58,863 nt of DNA, from positions 1 to 58,863 of the forward strand of contig JAJFIA010000025.1 of NCBI GenBank assembly GCA_021775255.1, in the 5' to 3' direction. The position numbers and the translations under genes were made by a program. The stretch's first letter is position 1, and every line of letters begins with the position of its first letter. This document shows, piece after piece, positions 9,178-17,808 of the stretch. The stretch is from Roseovarius sp. GTDB taxonomy: Bacteria > Pseudomonadota > Alphaproteobacteria > Rhodobacterales > Rhodobacteraceae. Below the pieces are notes generated by a model. It was not told the origin of the DNA and did not search any database. It worked only from the letters and a program-made list of their open reading frames with translations.

Positions 9178-9873
9178 ATGAAAAAGGTTTACGCCAACGC
9201 CACCGAGGCCTTGGATGGCCTCCTGCATGATGGCATGTTCATCGCCGCCGGGGGCTTTGGCCTTTGCGGCATTCCGGAACTGTTGCTGCAGGCGATCAAG
9301 GACGCAGGCACCAAAGACCTGACATTTGCCTCCAACAACGCGGGTGTTGATGATTTTGGCATCGGGATTTTGCTGCAGACCCGTCAGGTCAAAAAAATGC
9401 TCAGCTCTTACGTTGGTGAAAACGCCGAGTTTATGCGGCAATATCTCTCGGGCGAGCTTGAGCTTGAGTTCAACCCGCAGGGCACATTGGCCGAGCGGAT
9501 GCGCGCGGGCGGCTGCGGCATCCCCGGATTTTACACCAAAACCGGCGTTGGCACCCAGATTGCCGAGGGCAAGGAGCACAAGGATTTCAACGGCGAGACC
9601 TATATCATGGAGAAAGGCATTTTTGCTGATCTATCCATCATCAAAGGCTGGAAAGCGGACGAGACAGGCAACCTGATTTTCCGCAAGACCTCGCGCAATT
9701 TCAATCCGCCCGCCGCGATGTGCGGCAAGGTCTGCATCGCCGAAGTGGAAGAGATCGTGCCCACAGGCAGCCTTGATCCCGATCATATCCATCTGCCGGG
9801 CATTTATGTACACCGGATCATTCAGGGGCAGCATGAGAAACGGATCGAGCAACGCACAGTCAGAACCGCATAG
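9178..9873 (+). CDS. scoA: 3-oxoacid CoA-transferase subunit A
   Basis: Subunit A of succinyl-CoA:3-ketoacid (acetoacetate) CoA-transferase activates acetoacetate with CoA from succinyl-CoA. This links ketone-body or polyhydroxybutyrate breakdown to acetyl-CoA. The 231 residues match family length. The glycine-rich GGFGLCGIP near residues 23-33 and the Asn-Asn-Ala-Gly stretch around 57 are typical. GAGGGG precedes the ATG. A small gene follows 9 bases after the stop, and then scoB, so the three genes are probably one transcript. Confidence 0.95.
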   Translation: MKKVYANATEALDGLLHDGMFIAAGGFGLCGIPELLLQAIKDAGTKDLTFASNNAGVDDFGIGILLQTRQVKKMLSSYVGENAEFMRQYLSGELELEFNPQGTLAERMRAGGCGIPGFYTKTGVGTQIAEGKEHKDFNGETYIMEKGIFADLSIIKGWKADETGNLIFRKTSRNFNPPAAMCGKVCIAEVEEIVPTGSLDPDHIHLPGIYVHRIIQGQHEKRIEQRTVRTA

Positions 9874-9882
9874 GAGGCGCGC

Positions 9883-10125
9883 ATGCTGACAAATATAACC
9901 GATGAAGAGCGCAGGGTTAAAACCGAAATACAGCGCGAGTTTCTGCAATGGATTTCCTATGCGCGCGATATGGTGGATGCGCATTTTCCGAATGATACAT
10001 CATCCGCCCATAGCACAATGATCGTTGAGGCGGCTAAATCCATGATGCTGATGCATAAAATGGGCGAGATTGAAAAATCGGTTGACCGGATGTGCCGGGC
10101 ACTTGAAAACATAGACGGGAATTGA
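9883..10125 (+). CDS. Small protein of unknown function between scoA and scoB
   Basis: This 80-residue, probably all-helical soluble protein has no signal peptide or membrane segment. It has a very good ribosome site (AGGAGG, 6 bases before the ATG). It sits between scoA, 9 bases upstream, and scoB, whose ATG is 2 bases downstream, so it is translated in the CoA-transferase operon. CoA-transferase subunit genes are usually adjacent or overlapping. The intervening gene may therefore be an assembly or regulatory factor, but that is only inferred from position. I do not recognise a domain. Confidence 0.75.
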   Translation: MLTNITDEERRVKTEIQREFLQWISYARDMVDAHFPNDTSSAHSTMIVEAAKSMMLMHKMGEIEKSVDRMCRALENIDGN

Positions 10126-10127
10126 TC

Positions 10128-10751
10128 ATGTGGGATCGCAATCAGATGGCCGCTCGGGCCGCGCTTGAGCTTGAAGACGGCACTTATGTAAATCTTGGCA
10201 TCGGCATTCCGACGCTGGTGCCCAATTACATCCCCAAGGGGGTGACGGTGGTGCTGCAATCGGAAAACGGCATGCTCGGCATGGGGCCGTTTCCGCTTGA
10301 AGGCGAGGTAGATCCGGATCTGATCAATGCCGGCAAACAGACCATTACCGAGCTGCCCGAGACCTCCTATTTCGACAGCGCCACAAGCTTTGGCATGATC
10401 CGTGGCGGCAAGATTGCCATGGCCATTTTGGGCGCGATGGAAGTCGCCGGGAACGGTGATCTGGCGAATTGGATGATCCCCGGCAAGCTGGTCAAAGGCA
10501 TGGGCGGGGCGATGGATCTTGTGGCTGGCGTGGGCCGCGTGGTGGTGGTGATGGACCACACCAACAAGCACGGGGATAGCAAAATCCTCAAGGAATGCAC
10601 CCTGCCCTTGACCGGCAAGGGCGTGGTTGACCGCATCATCACCAATCTCGGCGTGCTGGATGTCACCCATAAAGGCCTGCATATTCAAGAGCTTGCGCCG
10701 GGTGTAACCCGCGAAGACATGATCGCCGCCACCGAGGCCACGATCGTCTGA
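10128..10751 (+). CDS. scoB: 3-oxoacid CoA-transferase subunit B
   Basis: The catalytic beta subunit has 207 residues. The active-site glutamate that forms the covalent CoA thioester lies in the conserved [10 protein letters not shown] segment. The N-terminal [10 protein letters not shown] and the later GGAMDLVAG stretch are family hallmarks. A TTG at 10122 would overlap the preceding stop codon, but the ATG at 10128 is more conventional. It pairs with scoA to make the complete enzyme. Confidence 0.95.
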   Translation: MWDRNQMAARAALELEDGTYVNLGIGIPTLVPNYIPKGVTVVLQSENGMLGMGPFPLEGEVDPDLINAGKQTITELPETSYFDSATSFGMIRGGKIAMAILGAMEVAGNGDLANWMIPGKLVKGMGGAMDLVAGVGRVVVVMDHTNKHGDSKILKECTLPLTGKGVVDRIITNLGVLDVTHKGLHIQELAPGVTREDMIAATEATIV

Positions 10752-11052
10752 ACAGAAGCGTCAACGCCCACCATCTATACCTTCGTCTCTCTGTGCCGAC
10801 TTCGGCCTTGGCAATCTCCGCCCCCTGCAATGCTTTGTCCGTTATTGCGTTTTATCCGGCGCGCAAGCCGTATTCTGTTCCGGCTTACCGATAATTTCAT
10901 TCTCGGCCTGGGCTACGCCCAACGCGACAACGGAGCGCTCGTAAATACTCTTCCGCTAGCCAAAAGCTTTACCGTGATATTGCATAGCAAACCTTGTCCG
11001 GCTTACTTGTTGATCGTGATAACCTACACGACAATCCAGAAAGGAAATTACG
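10752..11052. other. Intergenic region, no gene seen
   Basis: This 301-base stretch between scoB and the small secreted protein holds one frame (10830-11069) with no ribosome site, no recognisable protein features and an overlap with the next gene. I do not call it a gene. Three imperfect copies of a TCCGGCTTAC-like or related word occur (near 10854, 10878 and 10997), without clear structure. The promoter of the 11053 gene should lie here. Confidence 0.5.
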
Positions 11053-11508
11053 ATGCATTTTCTCAATAAAATTGCAATCTCGGCTCTTGGTGCAGTTGCA
11101 GCGATCATTTTTTCTTCGCAAACCGCCTTTGCGCAGCAAAGCTATGTAATGACCTGCCGCGGCGGAGGGGAAATGGAGTTAGCCATCCAACAGCTCAGCC
11201 GTAAGCAAGAAATACTTGTCGGTTTTTCCGCATCTCCTTTAAGTGCTACAGAACGGGCACCAGGCCCCGGGCAATGCGCCTGGGTTGATCGGCCATTATC
11301 TGAAGATGAGCCTAAGGCACTAAAACTTGAAACCCGTGGTTCATCGGAGAATATGATGATGACCTGCGATTCAACGGGCTGCTCATTGTTTCGGGCTGAA
11401 AGAGATATAATGGCTTTGTACACCGCCGTTAGATCAGGTGGGATATTTCATGTTCATGCCTACAACAATAACCGAGGTGTTATGATGGTTACCAATGTAG
11501 GCCCCTAA
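11053..11508 (+). CDS. Secreted small protein of unknown function
   Basis: The 151-residue product has a clear Sec signal peptide (residues 1-27, ending AFA before QQSY). The mature domain of about 120 residues has four cysteines (MTCRGG, GQCAW, MTCDS, GCSLF), probably forming two disulfides. AAAGGA lies a few bases before the ATG. I recognise no domain. A strong hairpin at 11553-11586 ends the transcript. Local composition is more AT-rich than the flanking housekeeping genes, suggesting an accessory gene. Confidence 0.75.
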   Translation: MHFLNKIAISALGAVAAIIFSSQTAFAQQSYVMTCRGGGEMELAIQQLSRKQEILVGFSASPLSATERAPGPGQCAWVDRPLSEDEPKALKLETRGSSENMMMTCDSTGCSLFRAERDIMALYTAVRSGGIFHVHAYNNNRGVMMVTNVGP

Positions 11509-11552
11509 AGGCATGGCCCTGTATGCAAAGCTCTCTAATTGTTGAAACAATC

Positions 11553-11586
11553 TTTTGCCCCGCAGTTCATGAGGCGCGGGGCAAAA
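11553..11586. terminator. Bidirectional hairpin terminator
   Basis: Perfect 11-base arms TTTTGCCCCGC (11553-11563) and GCGGGGCAAAA (11576-11586) enclose a 12-base loop. The arms carry T/A runs on both outer sides. The hairpin sits between the convergent secreted-protein gene and the DUF4336 gene, so it can serve both. Confidence 0.8.
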
Positions 11587-11597
11587 CGCTTTAATAC

Positions 11598-12410
11598 CTA
11601 CCGATCCAATCGCCTTTTCTCGGCCTTTTCCTCGGCTTCGGCCCTGGCCGCATCCATATCCTTCAGCGCCCGCGTCCACATTCGGGTTTTCATCTGACGA
11701 CGAAAGGCGCGCTCCAGCTCAAGCACGCCGTTTTTTTCATACCAGCGGCCATGCGCCAGAATGATCCGCCGGGGTTTCCACGTGATCATCTGCTCAATCG
11801 CATCCGCCAGCAATTCCTTGTTGCGAAAGCTGCGCGCCATATCGGGGGGCATCTTGCCATCGCTGTCATCAATGCCGAAAATCCACACAACCGGCCGCAT
11901 CCAGACCGGCAGTTTGGCGGATTCGAAATTCTCGATCAGGTCGGTCAGGATCAGCGTTTTACTCTCGCGGTGAAAGAAAACCGCCTCGCGGTGTATCTTG
12001 CTGCCCTCAACGATCATCTGATCAATCTCGCCTGCCCAAGGCGCTTCGGTCCCGGCACCAAGATCATGATCAAAGCGGATCTCCATACCCTTTTTCGCCG
12101 CCCGCGCCGCAACACCGGGCGCGGCCCAGGCCGTTGCCTCAGGGAAAGCGGCCTGCCATTCGCTGATATAGGCATAGTGAATCCAGTTGGGTGCAATCAG
12201 ATGCCGCACCGGCCCCAGCGCCTCCAGTTCAGCGCGCAAAGCCTCGGTCATTTTGGTGGGCGAATGCACCCACAGATCGCCGTTTTCCAGCCGCACAATC
12301 GTCGCCCGGGTGGAAAACGGCAGCCCGTAGAATTTGATCGCCGGGCCATCAATCAGCCACAGCCCGGCAGCCACGGATTTCAGCGTGTTCAGCGGCTCAT
12401 AGCCGGTCAT
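11598..12410 (-). CDS. DUF4336 domain protein
   Basis: The 270-residue cytoplasmic protein matches the DUF4336 family, which has a metallo-beta-lactamase-like fold. The N-terminal DGPAIKFYGLPFSTR and WVHSPT, the central IAPNWIHYAY, LILTDLIENF and the late RIILAHGRWYE are the recognisable segments. Histidines and aspartates at these points resemble a reduced metal site, but the function is unknown. The C-terminal 35 residues are a charged helix rich in Ala, Glu, Lys and Arg. It follows the periplasmic cyclophilin by 21 bases and is probably the last gene of that operon. Confidence 0.85.
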   Translation of the reverse strand: MTGYEPLNTLKSVAAGLWLIDGPAIKFYGLPFSTRATIVRLENGDLWVHSPTKMTEALRAELEALGPVRHLIAPNWIHYAYISEWQAAFPEATAWAAPGVAARAAKKGMEIRFDHDLGAGTEAPWAGEIDQMIVEGSKIHREAVFFHRESKTLILTDLIENFESAKLPVWMRPVVWIFGIDDSDGKMPPDMARSFRNKELLADAIEQMITWKPRRIILAHGRWYEKNGVLELERAFRRQMKTRMWTRALKDMDAARAEAEEKAEKRRLDR

Positions 12411-12431
12411 AAATCACATCCGAACCTTCGA

Positions 12432-12977
12432 TCACTCGATCACTGTGACTTTTTCCATCACATCAGGCTTGCCACTCACAGCACCCGATTGCGGATCGCC
12501 GAGTTTGATTTCATCCACCACATCCATGCCCGAGGTGACTTTGCCCACAACCGTATAATTCCCGTTGAGAAATTCACCGTCCGCAAGCATGATGAAGAAC
12601 TGAGAGTTGGCGCTGTCGGGATGGTTTGAGCGTGCCATGCCAACTGTACCGCGCAAGAAACGTTTCTGAGAAAACTCAGCCTTCAGATCCGGCATTTCAC
12701 TGCCGCCCGTGCCGGCACGGCGCATATCCTGGCCCAGATGGCCAAATTTCACATCACCGGTCTGGGCCATGAAGCCGTCAATAACGCGGTGGAATACAAC
12801 CCCGTCATAGGCACCCTCATTTGCCAATTCTGTAATCTGCCTGACATGATTCGGAGCCACATCCTCAAACAGATCAATTATGACAGTGCCATTGGCCTCG
12901 CCTTCGATGTCAATTTCAAGGCCGGTGGCAAATGCGGGGCTGGCCAGCAGGCTCAGGATAAGAATAAGTTTACGCAT
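12432..12977 (-). CDS. Peptidyl-prolyl cis-trans isomerase, exported cyclophilin
   Basis: Cyclophilins catalyse isomerisation of prolyl bonds during protein folding. The 181-residue product has a Sec signal peptide (residues 1-17, ending AFA) and a complete cyclophilin domain. Diagnostic segments are VVFHRVIDGFMAQTGD, GTVGMARS, SANSQFFIML and GNYTVVGKV, including the catalytic arginine in FHRV. It overlaps the 3' end of the cytoplasmic cyclophilin by 8 bases, so the two are translationally coupled. The acting compartment is inferred to be the periplasm. Confidence 0.93.
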   Translation of the reverse strand: MRKLILILSLLASPAFATGLEIDIEGEANGTVIIDLFEDVAPNHVRQITELANEGAYDGVVFHRVIDGFMAQTGDVKFGHLGQDMRRAGTGGSEMPDLKAEFSQKRFLRGTVGMARSNHPDSANSQFFIMLADGEFLNGNYTVVGKVTSGMDVVDEIKLGDPQSGAVSGKPDVMEKVTVIE

Positions 12978-13476
12978 CTGCCGCCACCTTCACGCTGATC
13001 ATCCGGTCGGGGGCTGCGGGCGGCTCGCCCCGGGTGATCTTGTCCACATGCTCCATGCCGGAAATAACCCGGCCATAAACGGTATATTGCCCGTTGAGGA
13101 AATGATTGTCGCCAAAGTTGATGAAAAACTGGCTGTTGGCGCTATCTGGGTTCTGGCTGCGCGCGGCCCCGATGGTGCCCCGGTCATGCGGCAGTTTGCT
13201 GAATTCGGCCTTGAGGTCAGATTTGTCCGAACCGCCGGTTCCCGCCCGCATCAGGTTGAAATCCTGCTCCATATTGCCATGCGCCACATCGCCGGTCTGG
13301 GCCATGAAGCCGTCAATCACCCGGTGGAACACCACGTTGTCATAGGCACCCGCACGGGCCAGCTCTTTCATCCGGTCCGAGTGGCCGGGGGCCACATCGG
13401 GCAACAGCTCGATGGTCACAGTGCCGTCTTTCAGCTCAATCAGGATGGTATTTTCAGGGTCTTTGATCTCGGCCAT
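12970..13476 (-). CDS. Peptidyl-prolyl cis-trans isomerase, cytoplasmic cyclophilin
   Basis: This 168-residue cyclophilin without a signal peptide has the same hallmark segments as the next gene: NVVFHRVIDGFMAQTGDV, GTIGAARS, SANSQFFINF and GQYTVYGRV. GGAGG lies 7 bases before the ATG. The pair of paralogues, one cytoplasmic and one exported, probably arose by tandem duplication. It is the first gene of a cyclophilin-cyclophilin-DUF4336 operon that runs away from pgk. Confidence 0.93.
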   Translation of the reverse strand: MAEIKDPENTILIELKDGTVTIELLPDVAPGHSDRMKELARAGAYDNVVFHRVIDGFMAQTGDVAHGNMEQDFNLMRAGTGGSDKSDLKAEFSKLPHDRGTIGAARSQNPDSANSQFFINFGDNHFLNGQYTVYGRVISGMEHVDKITRGEPPAAPDRMISVKVAADA

Positions 13477-13564
13477 GGGGCCCTCCTTATAAAATCATTC
13501 CCCCGATACCTAGGCGCTTGCGGCCTGAATGCCAAGTATCATGATAGGGCCACCGCACCCCGAA

Positions 13565-13608
13565 CCTGATCCGGGGCCTCCAGGCCATGGCAGAGGCCCC
13601 GGATCAGG
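13565..13608. repeat. CCTGATCCGGGGCCTC inverted repeat
   Basis: Perfect 16-base arms occur at 13565-13580 and 13593-13608 with a 12-base loop. With one mismatch the arms extend outward over a further 5 bases. Words of this type (GATCCGGGGCC) are a widespread intergenic palindrome in alphaproteobacteria. It sits in the divergent cyclophilin/pgk spacer, upstream of both genes, so it is not a simple terminator. Confidence 0.8.
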
Positions 13609-13702
13609 TCCGGGACGTGGCCGTCATCCTAACAAACACCCGTTGACCTTCAACAATGATCACGCCATGACGGGGCACAAATACGGTAGATAAGGCAATG
13701 GA

Positions 13703-14890
13703 ATGAGCTGGAAAACCCTTGACGATATGGATCTGAACGGCATGCGCATACTTGTGCGGGTCGATATCAACGTGCCGGTTGAAAACGGTGTTGTCACCGA
13801 TTCCACGCGGATTGAGCGCATCAAACCCACGGTTGATTATATCCTTAAAATGGGCGGCAAGCCGATATTGATCGCCCATTTTGGCCGCCCCAAAGGCAAG
13901 GTCGTGCTGGATCTTTCCCTGCGCGTGATCCGGCCCGCGCTGGAAGCCACGCTTGGCCGATCGGTCACCCTGCTGGAAACGCTGGAAGGCGCGGAAAACC
14001 TTACCGATGAGGCCAAAGCCGCCGAAGTCCTGCTGCTTGAAAACATCCGCTTTCATCCCGGTGAAGAGGCCAATGATCCCGGCTTTGCCGCCCGCCTTGC
14101 TGCTCTTGGCGATATCTATTGCAACGATGCCTTTTCCGCCGCGCACCGCGCTCATGCCTCAACAACGACACTGGCACATCTGCTGCCATCCTGTGCCGGA
14201 CGCCTGATGCAGGCTGAATTGCAGGCGCTCGAAGCGGCCCTTGGCACCCCAAAACATCCGCTCATGGCCGTGGTCGGCGGGGCCAAGGTTTCAACCAAGC
14301 TCGATCTGCTGGGCAATCTGGTGGAACAGGTCGATCATCTGGTAATCGGTGGTGGCATGGCCAATACGTTCCTCGCCGCTCAGGGCCTGAATGTCGGCGC
14401 CTCGCTTTGTGAGCATGAAATGGCCGATACAGCCCGCGCCATCATGGCCAAAGCCGTCAAAACCGGCTGTGAAATCCTCCTGCCCGCCGACATCGTGGTG
14501 GCCCGCGAATTCAAAGCCGGGGCTGCGCATGAAACGCTTGCGGCGGATCAATGCCCCGAGGATGCCATGATCCTTGACGCAGGCCCGCACACCGTGGCGC
14601 GCATCTCGGCCGCTTTGGAAAATGCCGGAACCCTGATCTGGAACGGGCCTTTAGGCGCATTCGAAATCCCGCCCTTTGATACCGCCACCAACGCCGCCGC
14701 TTTAAAAGCCGCAGCCCTCAGCAAGGCGGGCAAACTGATTTCCGTGGCTGGCGGGGGTGATACGGTGGCGGCGCTCAACCAATCGGGGGCCGCCGGGGAT
14801 TTCACCTATATCTCCACCGCGGGTGGCGCCTTTCTGGAATGGATGGAAGGCAAAGACCTGCCCGGCGTGGCCGCATTAAAAACAGGTTGA
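13703..14890 (+). CDS. pgk: Phosphoglycerate kinase
   Basis: This enzyme of glycolysis and gluconeogenesis interconverts 1,3-bisphosphoglycerate + ADP and 3-phosphoglycerate + ATP. The 395 residues are full length. N-domain substrate motif [11 protein letters not shown] and [12 protein letters not shown], hinge-region GGAKVSTKL, and C-domain nucleotide motif GGGDTVAAL are intact. fba follows 1 kb downstream with an SDR between them. A palindromic repeat follows the stop directly. Confidence 0.97.
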   Translation: MSWKTLDDMDLNGMRILVRVDINVPVENGVVTDSTRIERIKPTVDYILKMGGKPILIAHFGRPKGKVVLDLSLRVIRPALEATLGRSVTLLETLEGAENLTDEAKAAEVLLLENIRFHPGEEANDPGFAARLAALGDIYCNDAFSAAHRAHASTTTLAHLLPSCAGRLMQAELQALEAALGTPKHPLMAVVGGAKVSTKLDLLGNLVEQVDHLVIGGGMANTFLAAQGLNVGASLCEHEMADTARAIMAKAVKTGCEILLPADIVVAREFKAGAAHETLAADQCPEDAMILDAGPHTVARISAALENAGTLIWNGPLGAFEIPPFDTATNAAALKAAALSKAGKLISVAGGGDTVAALNQSGAAGDFTYISTAGGAFLEWMEGKDLPGVAALKTG

Positions 14891-14906
14891 GACCCTAACA
14901 AATTCA

Positions 14907-14964
14907 CGTAGGGTGGGTGAAACCCACCCTTGTCAAACGGGGGGTGGGTTTCACCCACCCTACG
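14907..14964. repeat. Perfect palindromic repeat with 23-base arms (GTAGGGTGGGT family)
   Basis: Arms at 14907-14929 and 14942-14964 are exact inverted copies around a 12-base loop. Each arm is itself a hairpin (GGGTGGGT-GAA-ACCCACCC type), so the element can form either one long stem or two short ones. It lies between pgk and the SDR, 27 bases before the SDR start. Related words occur at 1-48 and, degraded, at 38521-38587. Confidence 0.85.
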
Positions 14965-14991
14965 AGCAATCACAACAGGTTGGCCCAAACC

Positions 14992-15765
14992 ATGAAAAAC
15001 TGGACACTCATCACCGGCGCATCCGAAGGCCTTGGCGTGGAATTCGCCCGCATTGCCGCCTCCGAGCGCCGCAATCTGATCCTGACGGCGCGCTCTGAGG
15101 ACAAGCTGAATGCCCTTGCGGATGAATTGCGCAGCGACATTGTACAGATCGAGGTCATCCCCGCCGATCTCAACAATCTGGCGCAGGCCGAAAAACTCTG
15201 GGCTGAGGCCAGCAAAAACCGCCGTATTGACATCCTGATCAACAATGCGGGCCTTGGGCGGTACGGGCGCTTTGACACCCCCGATGGATGGCAGCGCGAG
15301 CTGGCCACGCTCAATGTCAATATCATCGCCCTCAGCCTGCTGATGAAACGCGCCATCGCCCATATGCAGGAATTGGGCGGCGGGCGGATCATGAATCTGG
15401 CCTCCACCGCCGCCTTCATGCCCGGCCCCAACATGGCCGTGTATCACGCCAGCAAGGCTTATGTTCTGTCGCTCTCCGAGGCGGTGGCAGAAGAGCTGCG
15501 CGGCAGCGGCATCACCATCACCGCCGTCTGCCCCGGTGCCACCTCAACCGCGTTTTTCGATGCCGCCGACATGCGCGGGATCAGCCTGCTGAAGATCGGC
15601 AAACCGATGGATGCCGCCCCCGTGGCGCACGCTGCATGGCGCGCCATGCTCAAAGGCCACCGGATCATCGTGACCGGAATGACCAACAAAATTTTCGCCT
15701 TTCTGCCACGCATGTCGCCACGCCCCATGGTGACCTATATCGCCAGCAAGATCATGGGAAAATAA
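14992..15765 (+). CDS. Short-chain dehydrogenase/reductase
   Basis: The 257-residue classical SDR has the nucleotide-binding TGASEGLG at residues 8-15, NNAG near 90, and the active-site YHASK. Substrate is unknown. The C-terminal part (FAFLPRMSPRPM) resembles the YqjQ/DltE-type SDR subgroup that may be membrane-associated. The frame opens earlier at 14917 but that part lies inside the palindromic repeat; the ATG at 14992 begins the Rossmann fold. It sits between pgk and fba but has no obvious role in glycolysis. Confidence 0.9.
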   Translation: MKNWTLITGASEGLGVEFARIAASERRNLILTARSEDKLNALADELRSDIVQIEVIPADLNNLAQAEKLWAEASKNRRIDILINNAGLGRYGRFDTPDGWQRELATLNVNIIALSLLMKRAIAHMQELGGGRIMNLASTAAFMPGPNMAVYHASKAYVLSLSEAVAEELRGSGITITAVCPGATSTAFFDAADMRGISLLKIGKPMDAAPVAHAAWRAMLKGHRIIVTGMTNKIFAFLPRMSPRPMVTYIASKIMGK

Positions 15766-15877
15766 TCACCGGATTTGCCTGACTGATAGCGTTAGCATAA
15801 TTGCAACCATCGCCCCACTCGCCTATGAGCAGGAGATCAAAAATCACGCAGACCCAGTTCAACAAGGTGGAAATCAC

Positions 15878-16771
15878 ATGTCAAAAGCCACGCAACAACG
15901 GCAAATGAGTTCGGGCCATGGCTTTGTCGCCGCGCTTGATCAATCCGGCGGCTCCACCCCCAAGGCGCTTGGCCTTTATGGGATTGAACCCGGCGCTTAC
16001 AGTAATAATGCCCAGATGTTTGACCTGATCCATGCCATGCGTGCCCGCATCGCGCAATCGCCCGCCTTTACCGGCGACCGGGTGATCGGGGCAATCCTGT
16101 TTGAAATGACAATGGAGCGCGAGATTGGCGGCAAACCCGCTGCCACCTATCTGTGGGAAGACCGCCATATCGTGCCGTTTCTCAAGGTCGATCAGGGCCT
16201 TGCCGACGGGGCCGATGGTGTGCGCCTGATGAAACCGATGCCCGATCTGCACGGACAACTGTTGCGGGCAAATGATGCGGGCATTTTCGGCACCAAAATG
16301 CGTTCGGTGATCGAGGCCGCCTCACCTACCGGTATTGCCGCCAATGTGGCCCAGCAATTCGAGATCGGCCAGCAAATCCTCGAGCACCACCTGACGCCGA
16401 TCCTTGAACCCGAAGTGGCCATCTCGATCCCCGGCAAAGACCGCGCAGAAAACATCCTGCTGGCCGAGCTGACCAAACAGCTCGACGATCTGCCCGGCAC
16501 CCAACAGGTGATGCTCAAGCTGACCCTGCCGGAAAAACCCAACCTTTATAAACCGCTTGTGGATCACCCCCGGGTGATGCGGGTGGTTGCCCTTTCGGGC
16601 GGCTACAGCCGGGACGAGGCCAATGCGCGTCTGACAAAAAACACCGGCGTCATCGCCAGCTTTTCACGCGCCCTGACCGAGGGCCTCAGCGTGGGGCAAT
16701 CAGATGCGGAATTCGATGCCATGCTGTCTGAAACCATCGACAGCATTTATGCGGCATCCATCGCCGGTTAA
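15878..16771 (+). CDS. fba: Fructose-bisphosphate aldolase class I
   Basis: The class I (Schiff-base) enzyme cleaves fructose 1,6-bisphosphate to dihydroxyacetone phosphate and glyceraldehyde 3-phosphate. The 297-residue product shows the N-terminal ALDQSGGSTPKAL, the FLKVDQGL segment, ILEPEV, and VMLKLTLPE, whose lysine lies where the family's Schiff-base lysine is expected. Its last base pairs overlap those of the convergent AraC gene (shared TTAA at 16768-16771). AAGGTGG precedes the ATG. Confidence 0.93.
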   Translation: MSKATQQRQMSSGHGFVAALDQSGGSTPKALGLYGIEPGAYSNNAQMFDLIHAMRARIAQSPAFTGDRVIGAILFEMTMEREIGGKPAATYLWEDRHIVPFLKVDQGLADGADGVRLMKPMPDLHGQLLRANDAGIFGTKMRSVIEAASPTGIAANVAQQFEIGQQILEHHLTPILEPEVAISIPGKDRAENILLAELTKQLDDLPGTQQVMLKLTLPEKPNLYKPLVDHPRVMRVVALSGGYSRDEANARLTKNTGVIASFSRALTEGLSVGQSDAEFDAMLSETIDSIYAASIAG

Positions 16772-17679
16772 GGCCTGCCGCCGCGAAACGCGCGGGGTGA
16801 TTGCCCATAGCACAGCGTAAACGCCCGGGTGAAAGCACTGCGGCTTTCAAACCCCACCATCTGCGCGATGCGCTTCACCGGGGCGCGACGTTCGGTCAAA
16901 AGCTGCGCCGCCCGCGCAAGCCTTAACTGGCGCAGGAATGTCATCGGCGGCGCGCCGTAAGCAGCTTGAAACCGCTCGGCAAACCGCGAGCGGCTCATCC
17001 CCGCAACCTGCGCCAGATTTTCCAGCGAATGCACTGCACCGGGCTCCTCCAGCATCGCCCTCAGGGCCTGCCAAAGCCCCGGATCCGCCAGGGCCGAGAT
17101 CCACAAAACCGCCGGATCACCCGCCTCAAGCCGCACCCGCAGCATCTCGATCACGCATTGCAGCAACAGCACCCGGATCATCGCATGGCGGCCCATGCGC
17201 GGGGTCGACATCTCGGCCATCAGTGCCTGCATGGCCTGCTCTGCCACCAAATTTCCGGTGACATCCAGACAGAGCGGCGCGCGCAGAAGATCAATCAACC
17301 CATGAGTGCTTTGCAACTCCAATGAGATGTTTGAACACAAAACCACCATATTACCCGGTCCATCGCCCTGCGCCAGATGCTCTTCAATGTTAAGCCCCGC
17401 CGGTTTGCAAGCCGGCAGGCCGGTCTGCCCGCCGCCCTCATTGCACAGGCTATGGCTCATGCACGACGGCACCAGCACCAAACGCCCCGGTTCCAGCAAA
17501 AGCGGCGCGTTTGACTGAAACGATAATTTCCCACGCCCGCCCAGCACATAATGCAGCGTCGCACCGGGGTTGCGCCCCAGCCCCATGGTGCATGTCCCCT
17601 GCAGGGCGCAGATCGCGAACGGCTCGGCCCGGATATCCAGTTCGGCCAGTATCCGGTCATGTGAATTGGTGTTCTCCAT
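16768..17679 (-). CDS. AraC family transcriptional regulator
   Basis: The 303-residue protein has an N-terminal cupin-like effector domain (LHYVLGGRGKL, LLLEPGRLVLVP, the AraC_binding_2/cupin_6 type). Two helix-turn-helix units occupy the C-terminal 100 residues (LAQVAGMSRSRFAERF and IAQMVGFESRSAFTRAF). It is divergent from the exported cysteine hydrolase across 129 bases. That gene is the natural first candidate for its target. Effector unknown. Confidence 0.9.
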   Translation of the reverse strand: MENTNSHDRILAELDIRAEPFAICALQGTCTMGLGRNPGATLHYVLGGRGKLSFQSNAPLLLEPGRLVLVPSCMSHSLCNEGGGQTGLPACKPAGLNIEEHLAQGDGPGNMVVLCSNISLELQSTHGLIDLLRAPLCLDVTGNLVAEQAMQALMAEMSTPRMGRHAMIRVLLLQCVIEMLRVRLEAGDPAVLWISALADPGLWQALRAMLEEPGAVHSLENLAQVAGMSRSRFAERFQAAYGAPPMTFLRQLRLARAAQLLTERRAPVKRIAQMVGFESRSAFTRAFTLCYGQSPRAFRGGRP

Positions 17680-17808
17680 CGGTTAATACTGCCATAACTT
17701 GGCGGAATGGGCACATAAATAATCAAATATGCCACAATATTGGGACGAAAAGGCACCTTGAGGGTAACACACTCAAATCAGTTGAACCTGACAAAAGAGG
17801 ATATTCAG
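17680..17808. promoter_or_regulatory. Divergent regulatory region araC-type regulator / cysteine hydrolase
   Basis: This AT-rich 129-base spacer contains short dyads (CCATAACTTGG near 17691; GGCACATA with TATGCC around 17710-17735). It must hold both promoters. I cannot assign boxes with confidence. Confidence 0.45.

Noticed and set aside
10830..11069. 79-codon frame before the secreted protein gene
   Set aside because: Overlaps the next gene's start, no ribosome site, no protein character.
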